A program made the position numbers and the translations under genes. Of a DNA stretch of 35,313 bases, positions 8,923-16,600 are shown piece after piece. The DNA is from Oscillospiraceae bacterium (GTDB taxonomy: Bacteria > Bacillota > Clostridia > UMGS1810), in the NCBI GenBank assembly GCA_015069015.1, contig SVJK01000017.1, positions 1-35,313 on the forward strand, given 5' to 3'. The notes under the pieces are model-generated. The model was not told where the DNA came from and ran no database searches. It saw nothing but the letters and a program-made list of their open reading frames with translations. Within the stretch, counting starts at the first letter, position 1, and each line of letters begins with the position of its first letter.

Positions 8923-8980
8923 TTTTATTCAAATTTGTAACCAATTTTCAGATTTTCCCAAATGAAAGGAGACAAAAACA

Positions 8981-11281
8981 ATGGATTACAGTTTGAAAGA
9001 AGTAGCAGGAAGAATCAAGGACTTAAGAGAAGCAAAGGGCTTTTCAACCGAAGAACTTGCAAAACTCACGGGAGTTTCAGAAGAAGAATACAAAGTCCTT
9101 GAAAAAGGTGACACGGATTTTAGTTTCACTTTTATTTACAAATGTGCAAAGGCCTGCGGTGTTGAAGTTGTAGACATTTTAGAGGGAACAAGCACAACCC
9201 TCACATCCTTTGCCATCACAAGAAAGGGCGAAGGTCTTAAAATTCTTAAAAAACACGGTGTTGAATATGATAACCTTGCACCAAAATTTAAAGGTAAACT
9301 TGCAGAACCATTCCTTGTAAAATTCCCCTATCTTGAAGAGGAACAAAATGCTCCCATGCACCTTAACTCACACAACGGTCAGGAATTTGACGTTATTGTC
9401 AAGGGTTCACTCAAAGTTCAGATTGGAAACCATGTGGATATCCTCAATGAGGGAGACTCCATTTTCTATAACAGTATCATTCCCCACGGTATGATTGCAG
9501 TTTCCGAGGGTGGATGCGAATTTCATGCAGTTGTTCTCAATCCTCAGGACGGACTTGTAACCGAAGAATATCCCGAAGCGCCAATAATTGAAGAAAAGAT
9601 TGCGAAAAAAGTTTCAAAATATGAAACTGTTGCAGACAAATTCATTGAATCGTCATATGATGATAAGGGCGTATTTAACGGAATTACATTTAAAAATGAT
9701 GACAAATTCAACTTTGCATTTGACTGCGTGGATGCAATTGCCGAGAAAAACCCCGACAAACTTGCAATGATGTGGGTTGCAAATGACAAAACAGACAGAC
9801 GCTTCACATTTGCTGATATGAAAAAGTATTCTGCAAAAACCGCAAACTACTTTGAATCCCTCGGCATAAAAAAAGGCGACACGGTTATGCTTGTGCTGAA
9901 AAGACACTATCAGTTCTGGTTCTGTATGCTTGCACTTCACAAAATAGGTGCAATTGCAATCCCTGCAACAAACCAACTTGTGGAACATGACTTTGACTAC
10001 AGATACAAAGCCGCAAAGGTAAAAGCAATTGTTTGTACTGCAGACGGCGATGTATCAACAGAGGCAGAAAAAGCCGCTCTGAACTATCCCGGCATGGTAA
10101 AAATTCTTGTGGGCGGAAAAAAGGTTGGCTGGAAAGATTTTAATGTTGATATGGAACGTTTCAGCACCCATTTTGACAGATCGGAAAAAACACCCTGCGG
10201 AAATGATCCCATGCTGATGCTCTTCACATCAGGCACAACGGGATATCCGAGAATTGCAACACATTCCTACAAATATGCCCTCGGCCACTATCCCACTGCA
10301 AAACATTGGCACAACGTTAACCCCGACGGACTTCACTTCACAATTTCCGACACAGGCTGGGGAAAAGCACTCTGGGGCAAACTCTACGGTCAGTGGCTCT
10401 GCGAAGCGGCTCAGTTTACTTATGACTTTGACAGATTCCACTCTGAAGACATCTTACCTATGTTTGCAAAATATCATATCACAACATTCTGCGCTCCTCC
10501 TACCATGTACCGCTTCTTCATAAAAGAAGATTTGTCAAAATATGACCTTTCTTCAATTGAATATGCAACAACTGCAGGAGAAGCTCTCAATCCCGAAGTG
10601 TTCAATCAGTTCAAAAAAGCAACGGGACTGACCATCATGGAAGGTTTCGGTCAGACAGAAACCACCCTTTCCATTGCAAACTTTGTGGGTTCCACACCGA
10701 AAATCGGCTCAATGGGAAAACCAAGTCCTCTTTATGATGTTGTTGTTTTAGATCCTGACGGAAACGAATGTAAGACAGGAGATACAGGTGAAATCTGTAT
10801 CAGAGTTAAAGATGACATCCCCTGCGGTCTCTTTATAGGCTACTATCTTGACGAGGAAAAAACCAATGAAGTTTGGCACGACGGATTCTATCACACAGGC
10901 GATCAGGCAACAATGGACGAAGACGGATATCTGTGGTATGTAGGAAGAATTGACGATGTTATAAAATCATCAGGCTACCGCATAGGGCCTTTTGAAATCG
11001 AAAGTGTTATCATGGAACTCCCCTATGTTTTGGAGTGTGCAATCACACCTGTTCCCGATGAAGTGAGAGGTCAGATTGTAAAGGCTACTATTGTACTTGT
11101 AAAAGGACACGAAGGTACAGATGAACTGAAAAAAGAAATTCAGGAATATGTAAAAACTCATACTGCTCCCTACAAGTATCCCAGAATAGTTGAATTTGTG
11201 GACGAACTTCCAAAAACCATAAGCGGTAAGGTGAGAAGAGTTGAAATCCGTAAAAATGACCTTGAAAAAATGAAAAAATAG
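8981..11281 (+). CDS. XRE-cupin-acyl-CoA ligase fusion
   Basis: A 766-residue fusion of three modules. Residues 5-67 are an XRE/Cro-type helix-turn-helix (RIKDLREAKGFSTEELAKLT...SEEEYKVLEKG). Residues 108-187 are a small cupin with candidate metal residues His127, His131, Glu135 and His169. Residues 225-760 are an AMP-forming acyl-CoA synthetase of the acetate/medium-chain type: FTSGTTGYPR (415-424, Arg in place of the common Lys), GFGQTETT (555-562), FYHTGDQATMDEDGY (636-650), YVGRIDDVIKSSGYRIGP (653-670) and catalytic Lys750 in SGKVRR. XRE-cupin pairs are normally free-standing regulators, so a DNA-binding ligand sensor appears joined to an enzyme. The ATG at 8981 has GAAAGGAGA upstream. 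Expression depends on the T-box leader before it. The likely substrate is a short branched acid, inferred only from the leader. Confidence 0.88.
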   Translation: MDYSLKEVAGRIKDLREAKGFSTEELAKLTGVSEEEYKVLEKGDTDFSFTFIYKCAKACGVEVVDILEGTSTTLTSFAITRKGEGLKILKKHGVEYDNLAPKFKGKLAEPFLVKFPYLEEEQNAPMHLNSHNGQEFDVIVKGSLKVQIGNHVDILNEGDSIFYNSIIPHGMIAVSEGGCEFHAVVLNPQDGLVTEEYPEAPIIEEKIAKKVSKYETVADKFIESSYDDKGVFNGITFKNDDKFNFAFDCVDAIAEKNPDKLAMMWVANDKTDRRFTFADMKKYSAKTANYFESLGIKKGDTVMLVLKRHYQFWFCMLALHKIGAIAIPATNQLVEHDFDYRYKAAKVKAIVCTADGDVSTEAEKAALNYPGMVKILVGGKKVGWKDFNVDMERFSTHFDRSEKTPCGNDPMLMLFTSGTTGYPRIATHSYKYALGHYPTAKHWHNVNPDGLHFTISDTGWGKALWGKLYGQWLCEAAQFTYDFDRFHSEDILPMFAKYHITTFCAPPTMYRFFIKEDLSKYDLSSIEYATTAGEALNPEVFNQFKKATGLTIMEGFGQTETTLSIANFVGSTPKIGSMGKPSPLYDVVVLDPDGNECKTGDTGEICIRVKDDIPCGLFIGYYLDEEKTNEVWHDGFYHTGDQATMDEDGYLWYVGRIDDVIKSSGYRIGPFEIESVIMELPYVLECAITPVPDEVRGQIVKATIVLVKGHEGTDELKKEIQEYVKTHTAPYKYPRIVEFVDELPKTISGKVRRVEIRKNDLEKMKK

Positions 11282-11350
11282 CAGGCAGTGCCTGCACCCA
11301 AGTCGCGGGCGTAATTTGATTTACATCTTGTCCCGCGAACCAAAATTCTG
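11281..11350 (-). repeat. Dispersed hairpin repeat, copy 1
   Basis: About 70 bases that recur in inverted orientation at 25722-25790, with roughly six differences. It contains two palindromes: GCAGGC-AGT-GCCTGC, which begins on the last base of the preceding stop codon, and CGCGGG...CCCGCG with a 22-base loop. Strand is given relative to the other copy. Confidence 0.85.
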
Positions 11351-11373
11351 TATGAATTTCCATACAAAAAAAT

Positions 11374-11407
11374 GAGAGTTGCCCGAAACTTTTGGGCACT
11401 CTCTTTT
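11374..11407 (+). terminator. Terminator just upstream of the ACT-MBL gene
   Basis: GAGAGTTGCCC pairs with GGGCACTCTC (one bulged T) and is followed by TTTT. It ends the ligase transcript, or acts as an attenuator, since the next ribosome site begins only 6-7 bases later and no promoter fits between. Confidence 0.75.
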
Positions 11408-11426
11408 AATTTAAGAGGTGATAACA

Positions 11427-12863
11427 GTGAAAAAAACATATGTAACTTCAATGCCGAACCACATCGGTGCCTTTCTGAAAGCAAGCAAATGCTTTTCAAA
11501 ACTCGGAATAAACATCACCCGTGTAAGTTATAATAAAGCGGTTGATTCACACACCTTGTTTATAGATGCACAAGGCTCTGAAGAACAGTTAAACAGGGCA
11601 GATGCCGAACTTGAAAAGATTGGATACCTGCAAAGCAATACGGATAAAACAAGCATAGTCCTGATTGAATTTTGTCTTGCAGACATTCCGGGAAGTGTGA
11701 CAAATGTTCTTGAACTCATAAGCAAATTCAGTTTCAATATTTCTTACATAAGTTCTCAGGAAAACGGAACAGATTTTCAGTATTTCAAGATGGGACTTTA
11801 TGTTGATGACTATGACAAGATTGCAAAGTTTTTAAAAGAGGCTGAAAAACTTTGCAAAGTCAGGGTGATAAATTATAATAGCAGCGAAAAAGTGTATGAC
11901 AACAGCATATTCTATAACACATACGTTTCAGGTCTGACAAAGTCAATGGGACTTGGCGAAAATGTCAGAGACAGCCTTTTGACACATGTCAATCTTGCAA
12001 TGCAGACTCTTGACGAACAAGGTCTGTCGCCATATCGTACCTTTGACAGTATCAGTAAATTTGCAGAACTTCTGGGAAGTTCAAAAGGTAAAAACTTTAA
12101 TCCCAGAATCAGCGCCCACAAAATTACCGACGATACTGAAATAATTCTCATTGAACCTCCATGTGGAAGCAACACCATAATCATAAAGTCCGGAGGCGAA
12201 GTTCTCTTTATAGACTCCGGTTATGCCTGCTACACCGACGAAATGGTGAATGTGTTAAGAAAAGTTCTTCCGGGTTTTGACAATATGGAAAAAACCATTC
12301 TTGTCACCCACGCAGACGTTGACCATTGCGGTCTTTTGCCCATGTTCGACAAAATCATCACAAGTAAAAAAACTTATGACTGTCTGAAAAACGAATATGA
12401 TGGCAAAGACGGCTACAGAGAGTCTAATCCTCTTCACAAACCCTATATAGGCATTTGTAAAATCCTCACTTCATATAAAGCTGTTAATCCGGAAAAAATC
12501 ACTCCCATGTGGGACAACAGGGATAATCTGACAGAACCCGTCACTCAGATTGGGTTTTTTGATTTTGGAAAACTTCATTTTGAAGTGTACGAGGGAAAAG
12601 GCGGACATCTGAAAGGGGAGATTGTTTTAATTGACTATTCAAACCATATTGCAATAACGGGCGATATTTATATAAACACCCACGGTCTCACACCTGAGCA
12701 ATCAGAATATAATCAATATGCTCCGATTCTTATGACGTCTGTTGACACAGATCCATCCCTTTGTCTTGAAGAAAGAAATGCCATTATTCAAAGACTTGGA
12801 GTAGGAAAGTGGCAGATTTTCGGCGCTCATGGGTTTAAAAAAGAATATTGCGTCAATAATTAA
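11427..12863 (+). CDS. ACT-ACT-metallo-beta-lactamase fusion protein
   Basis: A 478-residue product. Two ACT-like domains occupy about residues 1-68 (YVTSMPNHIGAFLKASKCF) and 75-150 (IEFCLADIPGSVTNVLELIS); such domains often bind amino acids. A linker follows, then a metallo-beta-lactamase fold from about 225 to the end: a VLFIDSG strand, THADVDHCG (294-302, where the usual HxHxDH reads HADVDH), ITGDIYIN and FGAHG. One metal ligand is therefore Asp instead of His, and the second metal may differ. Start choice: GTG at 11427 with AAGAGGTGA six bases upstream is preferred over the GTG at 11418, which lies inside that ribosome site. It could be an amino-acid-regulated thioesterase or other hydrolase; the reaction is unknown. 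It overlaps the convergent LysR gene by four bases. Confidence 0.8.
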   Translation: MKKTYVTSMPNHIGAFLKASKCFSKLGINITRVSYNKAVDSHTLFIDAQGSEEQLNRADAELEKIGYLQSNTDKTSIVLIEFCLADIPGSVTNVLELISKFSFNISYISSQENGTDFQYFKMGLYVDDYDKIAKFLKEAEKLCKVRVINYNSSEKVYDNSIFYNTYVSGLTKSMGLGENVRDSLLTHVNLAMQTLDEQGLSPYRTFDSISKFAELLGSSKGKNFNPRISAHKITDDTEIILIEPPCGSNTIIIKSGGEVLFIDSGYACYTDEMVNVLRKVLPGFDNMEKTILVTHADVDHCGLLPMFDKIITSKKTYDCLKNEYDGKDGYRESNPLHKPYIGICKILTSYKAVNPEKITPMWDNRDNLTEPVTQIGFFDFGKLHFEVYEGKGGHLKGEIVLIDYSNHIAITGDIYINTHGLTPEQSEYNQYAPILMTSVDTDPSLCLEERNAIIQRLGVGKWQIFGAHGFKKEYCVNN

Positions 12864-13771
12864 TTCAAAACAGATTTTGACGAAAATTCTTTTTCTACTA
12901 TATAATCCATGAAAGTTTTAAGTGATTTTGACATCCATTTATTTTTGTGACAGATAAGTTGTTTCCATATTTCTATGTTCATATCACAAACATCAAGGTA
13001 ACACAAATCCCCCGATTCAACAAAACTTTTTGTAACAAAATCGGGCAAAAAGGAAACCATGTCACTTTGTGCAATGAGGGATGTTATCATATCGGTTCTT
13101 CCTATTTCAAGAACAGGTGATATTTCAAGAGATTTTTTTGCAAGTTCTCTGTCAAAAACCTTTCTGTACCCCTGACCGTATTCCGTCAGGATAAATGGCT
13201 CATCTATAATGTCGTGAATGGAAATGTTCTTTCGCTTTGCAAATTCCGAGTTTGAATTTGCCACAAAATGCATTGAAAGGGGTTCTTCTTTTACGATTAC
13301 ATAATCTTTATTGTAGGAATGACTGTCAAGTGTTATGATAACATCTGCCTCGTTATGGTCAAGCATATCAAACATAACTGAGGTGTCGGCAGTTGTAAAC
13401 TTCACGGAAATTCCTGGAAACTTTTTGTGAAAATCTATGTAGTCTCTGCTTATCATATCGTCACAGACAGAATCAGGAGTGACAATGTGAATGTGTCCCT
13501 TAAGTTCCTTTTCCTGTTCAAGATTTTCTTTGAATTCATCTGTAAGTGTGCAGATTTTATGTGCATAAAAAACAAGTTCGTGTCCTCTTTGGGTAAGATT
13601 TACCGTGTGATTTATTCTTTCAAACAAAAGACACCCCAGTTCTTCTTCAAGTTGTTTTATCTGAAATGACACCGTTGACTGGGAATAACCAAGTTGGTCT
13701 GCCGCCTTTGTAAAACTGCCCAGTTCTGCAACATGAATAAAAGTAATTAAATTGCGAAGTTCCATACTCAT
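12860..13771 (-). CDS. LysR-family transcriptional regulator
   Basis: A 303-residue product with a winged helix-turn-helix at residues 1-62 (LRNLITFIHVAELGSFTKAADQL, SQSTVSFQIKQLEEELGCLLF, LTQRG) and a periplasmic-binding-protein-like effector domain from about 92. Length is normal for the family. It is divergent from the symporter gene, and the 111-base intergenic region contains a perfect palindrome of the LysR T-N11-A type. The likely target is therefore the symporter, and probably its own promoter. The effector is unknown; its place next to the ACT and ligase genes makes a carboxylic or amino acid plausible. An alternative Met two codons downstream is possible. Confidence 0.93.
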   Translation of the reverse strand: MSMELRNLITFIHVAELGSFTKAADQLGYSQSTVSFQIKQLEEELGCLLFERINHTVNLTQRGHELVFYAHKICTLTDEFKENLEQEKELKGHIHIVTPDSVCDDMISRDYIDFHKKFPGISVKFTTADTSVMFDMLDHNEADVIITLDSHSYNKDYVIVKEEPLSMHFVANSNSEFAKRKNISIHDIIDEPFILTEYGQGYRKVFDRELAKKSLEISPVLEIGRTDMITSLIAQSDMVSFLPDFVTKSFVESGDLCYLDVCDMNIEIWKQLICHKNKWMSKSLKTFMDYIVEKEFSSKSVLN

Positions 13772-13779
13772 CCTCCATC

Positions 13780-13795
13780 ATCGAAATTTTCGATA
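13780..13795. promoter_or_regulatory. Putative LysR operator (T-N11-A palindrome)
   Basis: ATCGAAATTTTCGAT is a perfect 15-base dyad that contains T-N11-A. It lies between the LysR start codon and the -35 box of the symporter promoter, as expected for an activator or autoregulatory site. The position may be off by one base. Confidence 0.6.
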
Positions 13796-13816
13796 ATAAA
13801 CATTAAAACCATTTGT

Positions 13817-13845
13817 TTGACTAATCTTTGTTTGTATTATATACT
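13817..13845 (+). promoter_or_regulatory. Sigma-A promoter of the symporter gene
   Basis: TTGACT (13817-13822) and TATACT (13840-13845) with a 17-base spacer, about 22 bases downstream of the palindrome. Confidence 0.75.
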
Positions 13846-13882
13846 ATGTTACAGAAAAAAGCAATACCCGGAGGGAATACAA

Positions 13883-15409
13883 ATGACAAAAGCACAACTT
13901 TTCACAATCGTTGCTCTCAGTATCTATGGGATAGCAATGGCACTTATCGGATGTTTCAGTTACGGTAAGTCAAAAAGCCTTGACGGATTTATAATCGGCG
14001 GAAGAAACATCGGAGCATGGGCAACTGCCTTTGCCTACGGTACCACATATTTTTCCGCTGTTGTATTTGTTGGTTATGCAGGTAAGCACGGATGGAACAT
14101 CGGAATAGGAAGCATCTGGATCGGTATCGGAAATGCTGTTTTAGGCTGTCTTCTTTCCTGGATTCTCTTTGCAAACAAAACAAGAAAAATGACCAAAAAA
14201 CTCAATGCAAGAACAATGCCTGACTATTTTGAAAAAAGGTATGCTTCAAAAGGTATGAAAATTCTTGCTGCGGCAATTATATTTATTTTCCTTGTTCCTT
14301 ATTCTGCAGCGGTTTACAAAGGCCTCGGTTCACTTTTCAGTGCAGTTTTCCCCGGTGTTGAAACCTGGGTATGGATGCTCATCATTGCATGTCTCACAGC
14401 CGTTTATCTTGTTGCAGGGGGCTACATTGCAACAGCCTACACAGACCTTATTCAGGGCGTTATTATGATTGCCGGAGTTGTGTGTCTGATTGTTGCAGTT
14501 CTCGGTCACGATACAGTTGGCGGAATTTCGGGACTTATTGAAAATCTCAGAGCAATTCCTCAGGACGGAAAACAACTCACAAGCATCTTTGGTGGTTCTT
14601 CTTTTAAATTCCTTTGTGTAAACATTATGCTCACCAGTTTCGGTACATGGGGACTACCTCAGATGATTGGCAAATTCTATGCCATAAAAGACACAGCGGC
14701 AATCAAAAGGGGTACTGTCATTTCAACAATTTTCTGTATTGTTATAGGCTGCGGTGCATATCTTGTCGGCTCTACATCAAGACTCATTCTTGACGGAAAT
14801 CTTCCATCCGGCGGTGTTGACTCTGTCATCCCCACAGTTCTTATGGAAGTTTTAGGCGGAGGAACCCTTGGAATTATTCTTCTTGCGGTTATAATGGTTC
14901 TTCTTCTTTCTGCATCAATGTCAACTCTCGGGGCAGTTGTTTTAACATCTGCATCTGCTGTTGCAGTTGACCTTATCCCTGCAGTAAGAAAGAAAGAGAC
15001 AAAATCCAAAACACAGATGGTTCTCACAAGAGTTCTTTGCCTTGCGTTTGTTGCTTGCTCATTCATCTTTGCAACACAAAACATTCCTATCATCGTAAGC
15101 CTCATGTCTTTTTCCTGGGGAATTGTTTCCGGTTGCTTCATAGGGCCTTACATCTGGGGACTTTTCTCAAAGAAAATCACAAAGATCGGTGCATATTCAG
15201 GTGTTATTTCAGGACTTTTGGTTGTTGGAATTTCAACCCTTGTAATCTCACTTAATTCTGGATTTGGTGCAGCAGCAGAAAAATCACCTGAAATGGGTGT
15301 TTGTGCAATGGCAGTTTCATTTGTTGCAGTTCCTCTGATAAGTGCTCTTACCAAAAATAAAGACGCCGAAAGAATTGATGAAATCTTTGAATGTTACAAT
15401 GAAGATTAA
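13883..15409 (+). CDS. Sodium:solute symporter (SSS family)
   Basis: A 508-residue polytopic membrane protein with about 13 hydrophobic segments. The family block KSLDGFIIGGRNIGAWATAF and GTTYFSAVVFVGYAGKHGW follows the first transmembrane helix, and the TMPDYFEKRY segment is typical of PutP/PanF-like transporters. SSS members carry proline, pantothenate, sugars or short carboxylates such as acetate with Na+; the substrate cannot be read from this sequence. The start at 13883 has GGAGGGA at 13870-13876; the in-frame TTG at 13817 is the -35 box. Divergence from the LysR gene, with a dyad between, suggests ligand-controlled uptake. Context suggests, but does not show, import of the acid used by the upstream ligases. 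A strong terminator follows. Confidence 0.92.
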   Translation: MTKAQLFTIVALSIYGIAMALIGCFSYGKSKSLDGFIIGGRNIGAWATAFAYGTTYFSAVVFVGYAGKHGWNIGIGSIWIGIGNAVLGCLLSWILFANKTRKMTKKLNARTMPDYFEKRYASKGMKILAAAIIFIFLVPYSAAVYKGLGSLFSAVFPGVETWVWMLIIACLTAVYLVAGGYIATAYTDLIQGVIMIAGVVCLIVAVLGHDTVGGISGLIENLRAIPQDGKQLTSIFGGSSFKFLCVNIMLTSFGTWGLPQMIGKFYAIKDTAAIKRGTVISTIFCIVIGCGAYLVGSTSRLILDGNLPSGGVDSVIPTVLMEVLGGGTLGIILLAVIMVLLLSASMSTLGAVVLTSASAVAVDLIPAVRKKETKSKTQMVLTRVLCLAFVACSFIFATQNIPIIVSLMSFSWGIVSGCFIGPYIWGLFSKKITKIGAYSGVISGLLVVGISTLVISLNSGFGAAAEKSPEMGVCAMAVSFVAVPLISALTKNKDAERIDEIFECYNED

Positions 15410-15450
15410 TAATAATTCTGTTTTCATTATATATTTTATGCCAAAAGAAA

Positions 15451-15485
15451 GCACCGCATAAACTCAGCGTTTATGCGGTGTTTTG
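15451..15485 (+). terminator. Terminator after the symporter
   Basis: CACCGCATAAAC and GTTTATGCGGTG form a perfect 12-bp stem with a five-base loop, followed by TTTT. It may also end the tRNA transcript that runs in the opposite direction. Confidence 0.88.
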
Positions 15486-15491
15486 ATGTAA

Positions 15492-15565
15492 TCGGGAATA
15501 CAGGATTTGAACCTGCGGCCTCATCGTCCCGAACGATGCGCGCTACCAAACTGCGCTAATTCCCG
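15492..15565 (-). tRNA. tRNA-Pro (anticodon CGG)
   Basis: The complementary strand folds as a 74-base cloverleaf: acceptor CGGGAAT/ATTCCCG, D arm GCGC...GCGC with AGTTTGGTA, anticodon stem CATCG/CGATG around TTCGGGA (anticodon CGG, reading CCG), variable loop AGGCC, and T arm GCAGG-TTCAAAT-CCTGT. The discriminator base is A. The 3' CCA is not encoded. Confidence 0.93.
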
Positions 15566-15629
15566 AAAAAACCATTCATTATGTTTAATAAATGGATAAT
15601 TATTAAATTTTGTTGAGTATACTCTGTGT

Positions 15630-15662
15630 CCAAGGTGTACTACCAAACTGCGCTATATCCCG
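15630..15662 (-). pseudogene. tRNA 5' fragment
   Basis: On the minus strand, CGGGATATAGCGCAGTTTGG followed by TAGTAC resembles the acceptor 5' strand and D arm of the neighbouring tRNA-Pro. No T arm (GGTTCRA) or matching 3' acceptor strand follows before the real tRNA. It looks like a truncated or decayed tRNA copy. Confidence 0.6.
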
Positions 15663-15684
15663 ATTTGACACAAGGATGATTGTA

Positions 15685-16410
15685 TCACGAATTAGTTATT
15701 TTGTCAATATCAATTTTGAATTTCTTACGAAGTACTCGTCTTTCGTGTTGCCTTATTTTAAGTTCAATATTTCTTTTGATTTTTAAGACGACAACCATAA
15801 GAATGAGGGATACAATCAATACAATCCATAACCACAGATTGCTTTCTTTTATATCTTTATCTTTTGTTTTTTCGCCGCCCACATATTTAAATACATCATT
15901 ATCAAGATTGAGATTTAAACCCTCATATTTTTCCTCATACCATTTTGCAATTGCATTATACGTTGCAAATACTGCCTTATCATAATCTCTTTTTAATAAA
16001 TGGGGCTCAAAATTATCTACAATATACTTGTACATATCCGATTCAGGCAAAGCCAGTCTGATGCTTTTTCCGATAAGAAAAGCATATTCTTCTTTTTTGG
16101 TATCCACAACCATAAAGATACTGTTTCTTCTTCCGATTTCCGAAATTCTCCAATTTGAATATAAATCTTCGCAAAAATCATTAATGTTTTGCTCACCTGA
16201 ATCTTGTGTTGTAACAAATATTATTTTTGCTTCTGTTTCAGAAAACAGAATGTCATTTTTTGATTTTATGTAAGTTTTAATTCCGTCAGATAAGACCCCT
16301 GAAAAATCGTGCACGGAAATCTCATCAGGTGCAGAATGGGCAGATGCACAAAAGGGGAGAAGAAATGATATGATTAATATGAACGATATGATATATAATA
16401 GTTTTTTCAC
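15685..16410 (-). CDS. Secreted, membrane-anchored TPM-domain protein
   Basis: A 241-residue product with an N-terminal signal peptide or anchor (KKLLYIISFILIISFLLPF), a TPM (TLP18.3/Psb32/MOLO-1) domain over about residues 30-155 (VHDFSGVLSD, AKIIFVTTQDSG, FMVVDTKKEEYAFLIGK), one transmembrane helix near 190-210 (LWLWIVLIVSLILMVVVL), and a basic cytoplasmic tail. TPM domains face outward and have been linked to phosphatase or membrane-protein assembly roles, so no activity is assigned. The start is the GTG at 16410, with AAGGAGA six bases upstream; an in-frame ATG at 16455 overlaps the promoter and is rejected. It is a single gene; the tRNA-Pro region follows it on the same strand. Confidence 0.8.
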   Translation of the reverse strand: MKKLLYIISFILIISFLLPFCASAHSAPDEISVHDFSGVLSDGIKTYIKSKNDILFSETEAKIIFVTTQDSGEQNINDFCEDLYSNWRISEIGRRNSIFMVVDTKKEEYAFLIGKSIRLALPESDMYKYIVDNFEPHLLKRDYDKAVFATYNAIAKWYEEKYEGLNLNLDNDVFKYVGGEKTKDKDIKESNLWLWIVLIVSLILMVVVLKIKRNIELKIRQHERRVLRKKFKIDIDKITNS

Positions 16411-16443
16411 GAAAATATCTCCTTGGTAAGACATTATACAAAT

Positions 16444-16471
16444 ATTATAAACCATATACGAAAATAGTCAA
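16444..16471 (-). promoter_or_regulatory. Promoter of the TPM-domain gene
   Basis: On the minus strand, TTGACT (16471-16466) and TATAAT (16449-16444) are 16 bases apart. Confidence 0.7.
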
Positions 16472-16536
16472 GATAAATTTGATTACATTTAAAAATTGAA
16501 GTGAACAAAAACATATGTATTATGTGTTTTTTCTTA

Positions 16537-16564
16537 TTGATTTTAACTCGCTATATGGTAAAAT
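16537..16564 (+). promoter_or_regulatory. Promoter of the Gfo/Idh/MocA gene
   Basis: TTGATT (16537-16542) and TAAAAT (16559-16564) with a 16-base spacer, 37 bases before the start codon. Confidence 0.6.
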
Positions 16565-16600
16565 GGATTTAAACTTAAATCATAAAAGAGGTGTATCCAA

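Noticed and set aside
14677-15141. A 154-residue minus-strand frame inside the symporter gene
   Set aside because: Low-complexity Thr/Arg-rich shadow of transmembrane codons, with no RBS or family features.
15600-15670. A second functional tRNA upstream of tRNA-Pro
   Set aside because: The acceptor 5' strand and D arm are present, but no T arm or matching 3' acceptor strand follows.
15680-15985. A 101-residue plus-strand open frame opposite the TPM-domain gene
   Set aside because: It lies fully antisense to a gene with a clear signal peptide, domain and RBS, and its own sequence has no RBS or recognisable domain.
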